A stretch of DNA of 64,000 nucleotides from Thermococcus sp. M36 (GCF_012027355.1 NZ_SNUH01000002.1:62001-126000); one strand, 5' to 3'. Positions 50,084 to 60,149 are shown, counted from the first letter of the stretch. Notes: generated by a model not told the origin, from the letters alone. A program made the numbers and translations.

Positions 50084-50807
50084 GGGCGAGAACTGCCATG
50101 ACCACGGCGAAGGCCTTCTTAAGACTGCTTGCCTTCGTCCTCTTTGCCACCCTTGCCCCCAGCTGGGCGCCTATGATGAGTCCCGGCACGAGGAGGAGCA
50201 GCCACTCGGTCTCCACGTTGCCCATGGCGTAATGCTTGAGCGCTCCGGCGGTTGCGGTGAACACTATCGCAAAGCTCGACGTTGCCACGGCGTAGTGTAT
50301 CGGCAGGCCGAGGTACGTCAGGAAGGGCACGTTGATTATACCCCCTCCAACGCCGAGGAGACCGCTTGCTATCCCCGCGAAGAAGCCACCGACCGGAACC
50401 AGTTTGTAGTTGACCTCGACGTCCTCCAGCCTCACTTCGCTCGGCTCGGCCGTCTTCTTCTGGTATATCCTAACCGCGACTATGACGAGGGCCGCGCCAA
50501 AGATTACCTTCAGCTGGGCGGCGCTTATGTAGCTCGTCATCCACGCGCCTATGTAGGCCCCTATCACCGCAGTCGAGGCGAGCAGAAGGCCGACCTTGTA
50601 GTGTATCCTTCTCTGCCTGTGGTAGGCTATGGCAGAGCTCAGTGAGGTGAAAACAACTGCCGCACTCGACGTTCCAACGGCGTGGTGTATCTCCACCCCA
50701 AGGAAGTTGAGCGTGGGGACTATCAGGAATCCCCCGCCGAGGCCAAACATCGCGGCCAATATTCCTATAAAGATTCCAACCGCAAAGTAGCCGATGTATT
50801 TGAGCAA
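50043..50807 (-). CDS. TauE/SafE-family sulfite exporter-like membrane protein, copy 2
   Basis: 254 residues. MFGLGGGFLIVPTLNFLG and ASGLLGVGGGIINVPFL are the two halves of the internal repeat. It is paralogous to the protein at 48755-49492, so two related anion carriers flank one unknown membrane protein. The gene starts 30 bp from the stop of the M42 peptidase gene upstream on the same strand. Confidence 0.92.
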   Translation of the reverse strand: MLKYIGYFAVGIFIGILAAMFGLGGGFLIVPTLNFLGVEIHHAVGTSSAAVVFTSLSSAIAYHRQRRIHYKVGLLLASTAVIGAYIGAWMTSYISAAQLKVIFGAALVIVAVRIYQKKTAEPSEVRLEDVEVNYKLVPVGGFFAGIASGLLGVGGGIINVPFLTYLGLPIHYAVATSSFAIVFTATAGALKHYAMGNVETEWLLLLVPGLIIGAQLGARVAKRTKASSLKKAFAVVMAVLALRMILKGLGLPIP

Positions 50808-50837
50808 AGAATCACCTCCAGTTTTCTAATTGAATGC

Positions 50838-51833
50838 TTATAGTTCGAAGGCTATCGCCTCTATAAGCTTTATCAGCGCCTCAAGGTCAGCCACATGGAG
50901 CGTCTCGACCTCGCTGTGGAGGTACCTTATCGGCACGCTCAAAGCGAGAACCTCGCTCTTGTGCTGGAAGACTGACGCGTCCGTTCCGCCGCCGGTAACG
51001 CCCACCTGGAGGGGAATCTTGTTCCTGCGGGCTATCTCTGACACCTTCCTCGCTAGGTTCCTCGTGTAGATTGCGGAGTTGTCAACGGCCCTTATGACGG
51101 CTCCACCGCCGAGCCTGACGTCTCCGGTTATGTCGCCGCAGCAGGCAAAGGAGTCTATCGCAAAGGCACACTTTGGAGAGTACTTTTCGGCCAGGAACTT
51201 CGCCCCTTTGAGACCTATCTCCTCCTGGACGGTGAAAGCGAAGATATAGCGCCCGTCGAGGTCGTGGTCAACGAGATCCTTTATGGCTTCAACGAGGGCA
51301 ACGACGCCAAAACGGTCGTCCAGGGAGCGCGTTGAAACGTAGCGGTCGTTTAAAACGGCAAAGTGCTTCTTGAAGACTGCGTAGTCAAGAACCTTGACGC
51401 CGAGTCTTTCAGCCTCCTCCCTGCTCTCGGCGCCGATATCCATGACCAGTTTGCTCCACGGAACGGTGTCGAACTTCCTTTCGAGGTTCAGGTGCACCGG
51501 CAGAGCACCGATAACTCCGTCGAGCTTCCCGTTTTCGGTAATGACGTCGAAGTGCCTGCCGTAGAGCAACCTGTCATCAATGCCCCCGATCTTCCTGAAG
51601 GTCAGCTTCCCATCCGGGCGGATTCCCGTTATGAGAAGCCCAATCTCGTCCATGTGGGCCATGAAGATGCCCTTGAGCTCACCCTCGCCGAGCTCAACGA
51701 TGAGGTTTCCTATCGTGTCAATGGTGTAGTCGGCGTAGGGTTCAATCCACTCCGCTATCTTTTCCCTCACCTTCTCCTCGTAGCCGGAAATCCCGGGGAT
51801 TTGCGTTATCTCCCTGAGTTCCTCAATCAGCAT
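50838..51833 (-). CDS. M42-family tetrahedral aminopeptidase
   Basis: 331 residues starting MLIEELREITQIPGISGYEEKVR. Metal-site motifs: MAHMDEIG, STRSLDDRFG (bridging Asp), TVQEEIGLKGA (catalytic Glu pair) and DSF. This is a TET-type dodecameric aminopeptidase of Pyrococcus/Thermococcus, which trims peptides released by the proteasome. The ATG at 51833 follows GGTGGTG and sets the standard length; the longer frame is unlikely. Confidence 0.93.
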   Translation of the reverse strand: MLIEELREITQIPGISGYEEKVREKIAEWIEPYADYTIDTIGNLIVELGEGELKGIFMAHMDEIGLLITGIRPDGKLTFRKIGGIDDRLLYGRHFDVITENGKLDGVIGALPVHLNLERKFDTVPWSKLVMDIGAESREEAERLGVKVLDYAVFKKHFAVLNDRYVSTRSLDDRFGVVALVEAIKDLVDHDLDGRYIFAFTVQEEIGLKGAKFLAEKYSPKCAFAIDSFACCGDITGDVRLGGGAVIRAVDNSAIYTRNLARKVSEIARRNKIPLQVGVTGGGTDASVFQHKSEVLALSVPIRYLHSEVETLHVADLEALIKLIEAIAFEL

Positions 51834-51852
51834 TTTCACCACCTCCAAAGCA

Positions 51853-52854
51853 TCAGAGCATTCTAACCTCTTCCGGCGGGCGGACTTTGACAACCTCACG
51901 GTTGACCAAATCTTTTGGAACCTCGCCGCGCAGAACGGTGAGGAGGTTCCTAACCGCCTGGAAGCCCATGTCCTCCATGGCCTCCTTCGAAAGGCCGGCG
52001 TGGTGGGGGGTTAAAACCGTCTCCCACTCGTACTTAAACAGCTCGTGCTTCTGTACTGGCTCATTCTCAAAGACGTCCGTTGCGTAGCCCTTGAGTTTGC
52101 CTTCTTCAATGGCCTTGACTATGGCCTTCTCGTCCACCAGTGTGCCGCGCCCGATGTTGACGAGGTACTTGCCCTCAAGGAGTTTGAGCCTTTCCTCGTT
52201 GATTATGTGGTACGTCTCAGGTGTTGCTGGAAGGGCGAGTATAACGATGTCGCTCTCCTTGAGGACGTCATCGAGGGACTTATAGACGGCCCCAACTTCT
52301 TTTTCGATGTCCTCCTTCCTCGACCGTGACCAGTAGAGTATCTCTGTACCCATAGCCCTCATTCTCCTAGCTATCGCCTTTCCAATGGCTCCCATGCCGA
52401 GGATGCCGACCTTCTTGCCGTAGACCGTCTCGATGTCCTTGAATCCGCTCCATATCACCGCGTGGCTTTCCCACTTCCCGGAGCGTATTAGCTTGTCCGT
52501 GTAGACCATCTTTCTGAGCAGGGCTATCGTCAGTCCGACGGCAAACTCCGCAACGGCCTCGCTCAGGACACCGGAAACCTTGGTGACGTAAATTCCCCTC
52601 TCAGTCGCCGCTTTGATGTCAACGTGGTCATAGCCGGCCGAGTGGCAGCTTATCACCTTAAGCCTCTCGGCCCTCTCGATGACCTCGCGGGGGAGCCTGT
52701 TCAGGGGCGAGATTATCACGCCGTCGAACTCTCCTATGCGCTCTTTCAGCTCGTCAGTGCTCGGATACAGGATGAACTCCACATCAGCGTACTTCTTGAG
52801 CTCCTCCGTGGGTTTGCTCTTCATCTTGAAAAGAATGGCCACCTTCGGCCTCAT
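51853..52854 (-). CDS. D-2-hydroxyacid dehydrogenase
   Basis: 333 residues. GMGAIGKAIARRM is the NAD(P)-binding loop. NIGRGTLVDE has the catalytic Arg, DVFENEP the Glu and TPHHAGLSKEA the His. The domain order is that of the family including phosphoglycerate dehydrogenase, glyoxylate/hydroxypyruvate reductase and phosphonate dehydrogenase; the substrate cannot be told. There is no C-terminal ACT domain, which argues against a SerA with serine feedback control. Lies 19 bp upstream of the M42 gene, probably one transcript. Confidence 0.9.
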   Translation of the reverse strand: MRPKVAILFKMKSKPTEELKKYADVEFILYPSTDELKERIGEFDGVIISPLNRLPREVIERAERLKVISCHSAGYDHVDIKAATERGIYVTKVSGVLSEAVAEFAVGLTIALLRKMVYTDKLIRSGKWESHAVIWSGFKDIETVYGKKVGILGMGAIGKAIARRMRAMGTEILYWSRSRKEDIEKEVGAVYKSLDDVLKESDIVILALPATPETYHIINEERLKLLEGKYLVNIGRGTLVDEKAIVKAIEEGKLKGYATDVFENEPVQKHELFKYEWETVLTPHHAGLSKEAMEDMGFQAVRNLLTVLRGEVPKDLVNREVVKVRPPEEVRML

Positions 52855-52979
52855 GCTACCACCTTAAGATGATTATCGAAACGTCCCTAATAAGGTTTTC
52901 CTTCACGGTTTGTCAAAAATTCGAGCCGCCACCGGGAAAACTTAAAAACTTTTTCGATTTCTCCCTCTAGGTGGTGCAG

Positions 52980-54431
52980 ATGGCGGGTAAAGTTAAGAGG
53001 GAAAAGTGGAGCGAGAATTTCAGCGAGTGGTATAACGAGCTCATCGAAACCGCTGGGATACAGGACAAGCGCTACCCGGTCAAGGGAATGAACATCTGGC
53101 TACCCTACGGCCTCAAGATCATGCGCAACATAGAGAGGTTCATCCACTCCGAGATGGAGAGAACCGGCCACGAGGAGGTTCTCTTCCCGGCACTCATCCC
53201 TGAGACCGAGTTCCAGAAGGAGGCCGAACACATAGCCGGCTTCGAGGGAGAAGTTTTTTGGGTCACCCATGCCGGTCACGATCCGCTTGATATAAAGCTC
53301 ATCCTCAGGCCGACGAGCGAGACGGCGATGTACTCAATGTTCTCGCTCTGGATAAGGTCGCACGCCGACCTGCCCTTCAAGGTCTACCAGATAGTCAACA
53401 CCTACCGCTACGAGACCAAGCACACGAGGCCCCTTATCAGGGTTAGGGAAATCAGCAGGTTCTTCGAGGCCCACACCGCCCACGACAGCTACGAGGACGC
53501 TGAGAGGCAGATAAAGGAGGACCTCGAGATATTTGACAGGCTTGCAAAGTTCCTCGCGATTCCTTACATAGTCTCCAAGAGGCCTGACTGGGACAAGTTC
53601 CCCGGTGCCTACTACTCCCTTGGCGCTGAGGTCATGATGCCCGACGGCAGGACGCTCCAGATAGGCACCATACACAACTACCGCCAGAACTTTGCCAGGG
53701 CATACAACATCCAGTACGAGACAGAAAGCGGTGAGCATGAGTATGTCCACCAGACGACGTTCGGAATGAGCGAGAGGCTTTTAGCGGCGGTCATGGCCAT
53801 ACACGGCGACGACAGTGGCCTCGTTCTCCCGCCGACGATAGCCCCAATACAGGTCGTTATCGTCCCGATACCGAAGAAGGACGCCGAGGCTGACGTCTTT
53901 GCCTACGCGAGGGAGATAGCAGAAGAGCTCAGGAACGCCGGGATACGCGTCCACGTGGACGAGCGCGACATAAGGCCCGGAAGGAAGTACTACGACTGGG
54001 AGCTGAAAGGAGTTCCCCTCAGGATAGAGGTCGGCCCGAGGGACGTTGAAGGAAAGAAGGCCGTCCTGGCCAGGCGCGATACGCTCACCAAGGAGGTCAT
54101 CGAGAGGGCAGAGATCGTCGATGCCGTCAGGAGAACTTTCGACAAGATAATGGAGAACCTCTACAACCGCGCGAGGAAGTTCCTTGAGAGCCACATCAAG
54201 CGCGTTGACACCATCGAGGAGGCGAAGGAAGTTTTCGAGGACAGGCGCGGTATAGTCGAGATCCCCTGGTGCGGTGAGGAAGAGTGCGGCCTCAGGATGG
54301 AGGAAGAGCTCGACGCCAAGATGCTCGGAACCCCGTATCCGGACGAGAAGGCCAGAGCTCCGGAAGGAAAGAAGTGCCCGGTCTGCGGCAGGGAGGCGAA
54401 GTTCATAGCGAGGTTCGCCAGAACCTACTGA
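52980..54431 (+). CDS. proS: Prolyl-tRNA synthetase
   Basis: 483 residues, class II, archaeal/eukaryotic type. Motif 2 region is [27 protein letters not shown], motif 3 [20 protein letters not shown]. The anticodon-binding domain ([18 protein letters not shown]) is followed by a zinc domain (CGEEECG...CPVCG), as in the archaeal subfamily. ATG at 52980 is preceded by GGTGGTG. A TATA element CTTAAAAAC lies at 52941-52949. Confidence 0.97.
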   Translation: MAGKVKREKWSENFSEWYNELIETAGIQDKRYPVKGMNIWLPYGLKIMRNIERFIHSEMERTGHEEVLFPALIPETEFQKEAEHIAGFEGEVFWVTHAGHDPLDIKLILRPTSETAMYSMFSLWIRSHADLPFKVYQIVNTYRYETKHTRPLIRVREISRFFEAHTAHDSYEDAERQIKEDLEIFDRLAKFLAIPYIVSKRPDWDKFPGAYYSLGAEVMMPDGRTLQIGTIHNYRQNFARAYNIQYETESGEHEYVHQTTFGMSERLLAAVMAIHGDDSGLVLPPTIAPIQVVIVPIPKKDAEADVFAYAREIAEELRNAGIRVHVDERDIRPGRKYYDWELKGVPLRIEVGPRDVEGKKAVLARRDTLTKEVIERAEIVDAVRRTFDKIMENLYNRARKFLESHIKRVDTIEEAKEVFEDRRGIVEIPWCGEEECGLRMEEELDAKMLGTPYPDEKARAPEGKKCPVCGREAKFIARFARTY

Positions 54432-54456
54432 GTTTCCCTCTTCTTGGTGATTTTTT

Positions 54457-56067
54457 ATGATCCTCGGAGTCCACGACGGCCACGATGCGGGTGCGGTGCT
54501 CATAGATGGGGATAGGATATTCGCTGTCAACGAGGAAAGGCTCAACAGGGTCAAAAAATATCGGGGCTTCCCCGAGCTGAGTGTGAGGAAAGTCATGGAG
54601 ATGGCAGAAGCCTCTCCCGAAGATATTGAGATAATAGCCGTTGCGGGAATCTTCCGGAAAGGAAAGCGCCTGCGGGAGCTTGAGGAAAACCTCCAGGCGA
54701 TATTCGGACCGAAATTCAAGGAGAAGGTCATTTTCGTTGAGCACCACCTGGCCCATTCCGCCTCTGCATACTACACCTCCGGCTGGCGTGATGCACTGGC
54801 GCTTAGCATCGATGCCGCCGGAGACGGACTGAGCGCCTCGATTTACGTTGCAAGGGACGGCGAGATGATACGAATTGCCCAGAGCACATACCTCGACTCC
54901 CTGGGCGACTTCTACGCCTCGATTACGGAACTTCTGGGCTTCAAACCAATGCGCCACGAGGGCAAGGTCATGAGCCTGGCCGCCTACGGCAGGCCAACCT
55001 ACGACCTGAGCTCGATAATCGAGCTGAACGGCCTGAGCTTTGACAACCATCTCAGGCTCATTGGGATTGAGGCGACGAGGAAGCTCGCCGAACTTTTTGA
55101 CTATCCCCTCCGCCACGCCAAAGAGATTGCCCTCCAGATGAAGCGCGGAAATCTTGAAGGTAAACTCCAGAAAAAGGCCATAGAGATAGCGGCAAGCGCC
55201 CAGGCCCACCTGGAGAAGCTGATTGAGGAGCTCGGCCTCAGGCTGAAGGACAGGAAACTGCCAGTTGCCTACGCCGGCGGAGTTGCCCAGAACGTCAAGG
55301 CGAACGCTGTTCTTCGCCATGTCTTTGGAGACAACAGCCTCTGGGTCTTTCCGGCGATGGACGACGGCGGTTTGGCCTTTGGGGCGGCGGTTTTTGTGAA
55401 AGCTCAATTCGATAGGCTTGACGGAAAGTGGAAACCCTCCAGGCTGGAGCACGTCTATCTTGGGCCTGGGTACTCAAAGGAGGAGGTCGAGGAATTCCTG
55501 AAGAAGGAAGGGGTCAAGTACGAAGAGATAGGGAACGCCTCCGGCTTCGTGGCGGATGCCTTGACTGATGGCAAACTGGTGGGGTTCTTCCAGGGTAGAA
55601 TGGAGTTCGGGCCGAGGGCCCTGGGGAACCGCTCGATTTTGGCAGACCCGAGGGATGAGGGCGTCAAGGATAGGCTCAACGTTGCCCTGAAGCGCGACGT
55701 CTTCCAGCCATTCGCGCCTTCCCTGCTATGGGAGAAAGCCGAGGAATACCTTGAAGACCTCGGAGGAAAGCCGAACGAGTTCATGACGATGAGCTACACC
55801 GCGAGCGAAAGCTTTAGGGAGCTTGCCCCCGCTGTCATTCACGTGGACGACACAACGAGGCCGCAGGCGGTGAGGAGGGAGATCAACCCGATTTATTACA
55901 AGGTAATCAAAGCCTTCGAGCGGAAGACCGGTCTGGGTGCGGTGCTGAACACGAGCTTCAACATGCACGGCGAGCCGATAGTCTGCTCCCCTGCCGATGC
56001 CCTGAAGACGTTTAGGAACGCGGGGCTCGACCTGCTGGTCATTGAAGGCTTCGCAGTCTGGCGATGA
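54457..56067 (+). CDS. NodU/CmcH-family carbamoyltransferase
   Basis: 536 residues. The N-terminal ASKHA-like half starts MILGVHDGHDAGAVLIDGDRIFAVNEERL, with VEHHLAHSASAYYTSG (His pair that binds metal) and MRHEGKVMSLAAYG. The C-terminal half has VGFFQGRMEFGPRALGNRSILADPR, the carbamoyl-AMP binding signature. The family transfers carbamoyl from carbamoyl phosphate to hydroxyl groups of sugars or antibiotics. The acceptor here is unknown. It follows proS by 25 bp with GGTGAT 6 bp before the ATG, so it may share its transcript. Confidence 0.93.
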   Translation: MILGVHDGHDAGAVLIDGDRIFAVNEERLNRVKKYRGFPELSVRKVMEMAEASPEDIEIIAVAGIFRKGKRLRELEENLQAIFGPKFKEKVIFVEHHLAHSASAYYTSGWRDALALSIDAAGDGLSASIYVARDGEMIRIAQSTYLDSLGDFYASITELLGFKPMRHEGKVMSLAAYGRPTYDLSSIIELNGLSFDNHLRLIGIEATRKLAELFDYPLRHAKEIALQMKRGNLEGKLQKKAIEIAASAQAHLEKLIEELGLRLKDRKLPVAYAGGVAQNVKANAVLRHVFGDNSLWVFPAMDDGGLAFGAAVFVKAQFDRLDGKWKPSRLEHVYLGPGYSKEEVEEFLKKEGVKYEEIGNASGFVADALTDGKLVGFFQGRMEFGPRALGNRSILADPRDEGVKDRLNVALKRDVFQPFAPSLLWEKAEEYLEDLGGKPNEFMTMSYTASESFRELAPAVIHVDDTTRPQAVRREINPIYYKVIKAFERKTGLGAVLNTSFNMHGEPIVCSPADALKTFRNAGLDLLVIEGFAVWR

Positions 56068-56133
56068 GGATCCGTTAATTGTTCATCAAAGCACTTTCCT
56101 GCGCTTTGAAGTACATCTTTTCTCTGAGGTAAG

Positions 56134-56142
56134 GTTATAAAC
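56134..56142 (+). promoter_or_regulatory. TATA box of the aromatic aminotransferase gene
   Basis: GTTATAAAC, about 30-38 bp upstream of the chosen ATG at 56172. Confidence 0.6.
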
Positions 56143-56171
56143 ATCGCCCCGTAATGCCTTCGGTGATGCTG

Positions 56172-57341
56172 ATGGCGCTGAGCGACAGGCTTGAACTCGT
56201 CAACCCTTCTGAAATTAGAAAGCTCTTCGACCTTGCTCAGGGCGTTGAGGGGTTAATCTCACTCGGCATCGGTGAGCCGGACTTTGACACGCCGGAGCAT
56301 ATTAAGGAGTATGCCAAGGAGGCCCTTGACAGAGGGATGACCCATTATAGCCCGAACGCAGGAATCATGATGCTCCGGAAGGCCATAGCCAGAAAGTTAC
56401 GGGAACAGAACGGCATCGAAGCTGACCCGAAGACTCAAATCATGGTAACTGTCGGCGCCAACCAGGCCTTCCTTATGGGGCTCGCCGCCTTTCTCCGGGA
56501 GGGGGAGGAAGTCCTGATTCCAAGCCCGATGTTCGTCAGCTACGCTCCGGCGGTTATCCTTGCGGGAGGAAAGCCGGTTGAGGTTCCGACCTATGAGGAG
56601 AACGAATTCAGGCTGAACGTGGACGACCTCGAAAAGCACGTGACCAAAAAGACAAGGGCGCTCATCATAAACTCCCCCAACAATCCGACCGGTGCGGTTC
56701 TCACCAAGAAAGACCTCGAAGAGATAGCCGACTTCGCGGTGGAGCACGACCTCATAGTCTTCAGCGACGAGGTTTACGAACACTTCGTTTACGACGGGGC
56801 CAGAAACCACAGCATAGCCTCCCTCGACGGTATGTTCGAGCGCACCCTCACCATCAACGGCTTCTCTAAGACCTTCGCCATGACCGGCTGGCGCCTCGGC
56901 TTTGTCGCAGCTCCGGAATGGATAATCGAGAGGATGACCCGCTTCCAGATGTACAACTCGACTTGCCCGGTCACCTTCGCCCAGTACGCCGCGGCCAGGG
57001 CCCTCGAAGACCCCCGTAGCTGGAAGGCCGTCGAGGAGATGAGGAGGGAGTACGAACGCAGGAGAGACCTCGTGTGGAAGCGTCTGAACGAGATGGGACT
57101 TCCGACGGTTAAACCCAAGGGTGCCTTCTACATCTTCCCGCGCGTTAAGGACACCGGTCTAACCAGCAAGGAGTTCAGCGAGCTGATGCTCATGGAGGCG
57201 AGGGTCGCTGTGGTTCCCGGTTCTGCCTTTGGAACGGCCGGCGAGGGTTACATAAGGATAAGCTATGCAACGGCGTACGGACAACTTGAGGAAGCTATGG
57301 ACAGGATGGAGAAGGTTCTGAGAGAAAAGAAGCTCGTTTAG
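56172..57341 (+). CDS. Aromatic-type class I aminotransferase
   Basis: 389 residues starting MALSDRLELVNPSEIRKLF. SPNNPTGAVL, FSDEVYEHFVYDG, NGFSKTFAMTGWRLGF (PLP Lys) and RISYAT (substrate Arg region) are the class I marks. The sequence reads closely like the Pyrococcus horikoshii aromatic aminotransferase as I recall it, which supports this ATG over the one 18 bp upstream. It uses 2-oxoglutarate to transaminate Tyr, Phe and Trp; it also feeds the ferredoxin oxidoreductases that use aryl pyruvates. GGTGAT is 4 bp upstream. Overlaps the next convergent gene by 4 bp. Confidence 0.94.
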   Translation: MALSDRLELVNPSEIRKLFDLAQGVEGLISLGIGEPDFDTPEHIKEYAKEALDRGMTHYSPNAGIMMLRKAIARKLREQNGIEADPKTQIMVTVGANQAFLMGLAAFLREGEEVLIPSPMFVSYAPAVILAGGKPVEVPTYEENEFRLNVDDLEKHVTKKTRALIINSPNNPTGAVLTKKDLEEIADFAVEHDLIVFSDEVYEHFVYDGARNHSIASLDGMFERTLTINGFSKTFAMTGWRLGFVAAPEWIIERMTRFQMYNSTCPVTFAQYAAARALEDPRSWKAVEEMRREYERRRDLVWKRLNEMGLPTVKPKGAFYIFPRVKDTGLTSKEFSELMLMEARVAVVPGSAFGTAGEGYIRISYATAYGQLEEAMDRMEKVLREKKLV

Positions 57342-57994
57342 AGCGTCTCCAGCCTTACGTCTTTCACCTTTTTCTCGTCTTCGTCGAACTCGATAACCGC
57401 GTAGTGGCCCCTGAAGAGCGGGCCGGGGTTCACTATCACCGTATCACTGATTCTATCAACGCTCCTCGCCTCGTGGATGTGGCCGCAGACGACGAGGGGC
57501 GGCCCCCTTTTTTCGATGAAGCTCCTGAGCGCCGGGCTCCCCACGTGCAAACCTGAGTGAACCCTGTCGGCCTCTGTGTCTTTTGGTGGGACGTGGGAGA
57601 GGATTATATCTCCAGTGAGATAGCTCTTCGCAAGGATTGAAGCTATCTCGTCTTCGGTGAGCTCCCAGACGGTGTTGAACGGTGTCACGTTCGAGCCGCC
57701 GATTCCAACGAAGCCCAAGCTCCCAATTTGGGTGCGCCTGTTGTGGACGCTGATTTCAAGCTCATTGAGAAGCCCCGGAACGTCCCTGCCGTCGCAGTTG
57801 CCATGGACAGCCAGAAGGGGCTTCCGCAACTTCAGCAGGGGTTCAAGTATCTCCCTGGCGGTTTCTGCACCACTGAAATGGGTTATGTCGCCGGCAATAA
57901 GGATGACGTCCGGGTCAATCTCAGGAACCATCTTCGCGAGCCTTTTGACCCCACCCAGCCTTCCGTGAAGGTCTGTAACGGCGAGTATTCTCAT
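57338..57994 (-). CDS. Calcineurin-like metallophosphoesterase
   Basis: 218 residues from the ATG at 57994, preceded by GGTGGTG. Motifs: AVTDLHGRLG, IAGDITHF, GNCDG (GNHD variant), SHVPP and CGHIHEARSV. Two metal ions are expected. Small archaeal members of this family include 2',3'-cyclic phosphodiesterases; the substrate is not known here. The upstream gene ends 10 bp away on the same strand. Confidence 0.9.
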   Translation of the reverse strand: MRILAVTDLHGRLGGVKRLAKMVPEIDPDVILIAGDITHFSGAETAREILEPLLKLRKPLLAVHGNCDGRDVPGLLNELEISVHNRRTQIGSLGFVGIGGSNVTPFNTVWELTEDEIASILAKSYLTGDIILSHVPPKDTEADRVHSGLHVGSPALRSFIEKRGPPLVVCGHIHEARSVDRISDTVIVNPGPLFRGHYAVIEFDEDEKKVKDVRLETL

Positions 57995-58004
57995 GGCCAC
58001 CACC

Positions 58005-58541
58005 TCACGAGAGGTTTAGATAGGGCAGCACCTCATCGTATGCATCGCTCCAGTCTACAATGCCGACACGCTTTTTAACACCCCTTCCGATAAGGTCCGT
58101 TATCTCATCGGCAACTTCTTCGGGAGTCTTCCCGGTGGTGTCGACCTCTATCACGGTCTCATTTTCCTCAAGGGCCTCAACCAGTATAACGTCAATCAGC
58201 TCGGCCTCGACGTTCTCTGCCAGCTTTTTCCTTGAGTAGCCCCTTTCCTTCAGCCTCTCTGCGACCAATTTGGGGTGGGCGCGGAGGACTACTACGATGT
58301 CCGCCGGAACAAAGTGGCTCAAGTGGCCGTCGATGACGACGTTCCTCCCCCTGAACTCCTCTGACATCCTCTCAGCGAGCTCGTCCACGTCTATCTCCAG
58401 TTCATCACCTGATTTTTCACCTATCCCCTTCTCAACGGCAAAGTCCTTAACGCTCACGTATTCGTAGCCGAGCCTCTCCGCAAGGATTTTTGACACAGTA
58501 GTCTTACCGACCCCGGGGGTTCCGGTTACTGCTATTATCAT
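58005..58541 (-). CDS. Adenylate-kinase-like NTPase, Fap7/AK6 type
   Basis: 178 residues. P-loop GTPGVGKT (7-14) followed by [33 protein letters not shown] is the NMP-binding region and [12 protein letters not shown] the C terminus. The AK6/Fap7 family takes part in maturation of the small ribosomal subunit with Rps14-type proteins and has adenylate kinase activity. The ATG at 58541 has GGTGGGAG upstream. A TATA-like CCTATAAGC (minus strand, about 58572-58580) fits a short leader. Followed by the phosphoesterase gene. Confidence 0.88.
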   Translation of the reverse strand: MIIAVTGTPGVGKTTVSKILAERLGYEYVSVKDFAVEKGIGEKSGDELEIDVDELAERMSEEFRGRNVVIDGHLSHFVPADIVVVLRAHPKLVAERLKERGYSRKKLAENVEAELIDVILVEALEENETVIEVDTTGKTPEEVADEITDLIGRGVKKRVGIVDWSDAYDEVLPYLNLS

Positions 58542-58626
58542 GCTCCCACCGGAGATGCTAACCGGTCGGAGCTTATAGGCTTGTCTTCCGACAATTGACG
58601 AATGAACATATAGCATTCGGCGAAAA

Positions 58627-58635
58627 CCTTTTAAG
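58627..58635 (+). promoter_or_regulatory. TATA box of a small coiled-coil gene
   Basis: CCTTTTAAG, about 35-43 bp upstream of the ATG at 58670; the leader keeps CCGGTGG. A second AT-rich stretch (TTCTATATAG, 58645-58654) is too near the ATG to serve. Confidence 0.5.
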
Positions 58636-58669
58636 GACTATAGTTTCTATATAGACCCGGTGGTTCGTC

Positions 58670-58885
58670 ATGGAGAGGCTCAAATTGCTCCAGAAGAGGC
58701 TGCATGTTGTTAAGAAACAGAAAGAACTCCTCATGCTTGAGGAGGCGAAGCTCATAAGGGTCGCCCGCCAGAAAAAGGCCTCCATGAGGGAGCTTGCAAA
58801 GGTGAAAAAGGAGAAAATTGCATTAATGGCAGAGGAAGCGAAGCTCGTAAGGGTTCTCAAACAGAACGGCTACCCTGCCATTTGA
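58670..58885 (+). CDS. Small helical protein with an internal repeat
   Basis: 71 residues, almost all Lys, Glu, Leu, Ala and Arg. LMLEEAKLIRVARQKK and LMAEEAKLVRVLKQNG repeat about 30 residues apart, also visible as a DNA repeat (GAAGCGAAGCTCGTAAGGGT against GAGGCGAAGCTCATAAGGGT). A two-helix coiled-coil hairpin with a basic surface is likely, perhaps a nucleic-acid binder. No family recognised. Confidence 0.75.
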   Translation: MERLKLLQKRLHVVKKQKELLMLEEAKLIRVARQKKASMRELAKVKKEKIALMAEEAKLVRVLKQNGYPAI

Positions 58886-58931
58886 TCCTTCCAAAATTTT
58901 GGCCCACATAGGGATAAAAGAAGGAGTAAGC

Positions 58932-60149
58932 TCAGAAGACATTGAGCTTGTCCTCGAGTATCATCTTCTGGATCTTGGTTATGTCGGCGAGCCAGGCGTC
59001 AGCTATTTCGTAGGCCGGCTTCTGGATGGTTTCAAGGCTGTAGCCCTTCTTCGGAATGACCTGAACGCTGGCAACGAGCGGCTCGTCGATCGGCTTGCCT
59101 ATCTGGCTGAGTATCCTGACGTAGACCTCCTCGACGCCCTCGACCTGCTCGGCGATGTCGTTGGCGATGAGCATCGAGAGGAGGTTGTAGATCTTACCAA
59201 CGTGGCTGACCGGGTTCTTACCGGCGGCCGCCTCCATGCTCATGTGCCTGTTCGGGGTGATGAGTCCGTTGACGCGATTGCCCCTGCCGACGCTGCCGTC
59301 GTCTCCGGCCTCAGCACTGGTTCCGGTGACGGTGATGTAGTATATGCCCTTCTCCGGGTCGTCGGCGGTGTTGACGTAGATGTTGACCTTCCTCTCGGTG
59401 TGCTCCTCAACAACTGCCCTGGCCGCCTCGTAGATGGCCTCCTTAACGGCCATGTAGTCGTCGGGGGTCTGGACCTCGCTGTCCACTATAGCGGCGGCGA
59501 TGGTAATGTCTATCTCGTCGCCTTTCCTGAGTCCCATGACCTTGATGTCTTCACCGACGGCGGGGTATTTCTTCTTGAACTCGTCGCTGTTGAGGAGTCT
59601 CTCGGTCTCAAGGACTATCCTCTCGGTCTCACTGAGCGGAGCGTAGCCGACACCGAAGCTGGTATCGTTGGCGAGCGGAATCGGGTTCTCCTTGGCCTTG
59701 TTGAATACTCCAACGAGGTCCACGCTTCCCTGGCCGATGCGGGAGTCGATGACGACGTGGTTCTCAAGGTCGAGGTGCCGGACGGCTCTCTTCAGGTACT
59801 CGCGGGCGGCCTTTATGGCCACCTCATGGACGGGGAAGAACTCACGATCAACCATCTCGACTGCCCTTCCTGAGAGGAGGATGTATATCGGCTTGATGAC
59901 CTCACCGCCGCCGAACTTGGGGTAGGCCCTTCCTCCGACGACCTCGACCTGGTCGGTGTTGTGGTGCAGGATTATGCCGTATCTCTTTATGTACTCCCTG
60001 CTGAGGGCCCTGCTGACTGCCTCGGCTATGCCGTCGGCTATGCTGTCCGGGTGCCCTATACCTTTCCTCTCAACGAGCTCAACCTTCTGCATCTCAACAG
60101 GAGTCCTTACGAGCTCCTCAACAACTATGTTCCGGACCTTCTCAGCCAT
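58932..60149 (-). CDS. S-adenosylmethionine synthetase, archaeal type
   Basis: 405 residues, the usual archaeal MAT length. [16 protein letters not shown] near residue 30 and GGGRVEVVGG-like [27 protein letters not shown], and [19 protein letters not shown] (phosphate-binding Gly loop) are the family marks. It makes AdoMet from Met and ATP. ATG at 60149 has GAGGTGACG upstream; the longer frame to 60176 adds an unlikely N terminus. A TATA box CTTATATAAT region lies at 60196-60205. Confidence 0.95.
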   Translation of the reverse strand: MAEKVRNIVVEELVRTPVEMQKVELVERKGIGHPDSIADGIAEAVSRALSREYIKRYGIILHHNTDQVEVVGGRAYPKFGGGEVIKPIYILLSGRAVEMVDREFFPVHEVAIKAAREYLKRAVRHLDLENHVVIDSRIGQGSVDLVGVFNKAKENPIPLANDTSFGVGYAPLSETERIVLETERLLNSDEFKKKYPAVGEDIKVMGLRKGDEIDITIAAAIVDSEVQTPDDYMAVKEAIYEAARAVVEEHTERKVNIYVNTADDPEKGIYYITVTGTSAEAGDDGSVGRGNRVNGLITPNRHMSMEAAAGKNPVSHVGKIYNLLSMLIANDIAEQVEGVEEVYVRILSQIGKPIDEPLVASVQVIPKKGYSLETIQKPAYEIADAWLADITKIQKMILEDKLNVF

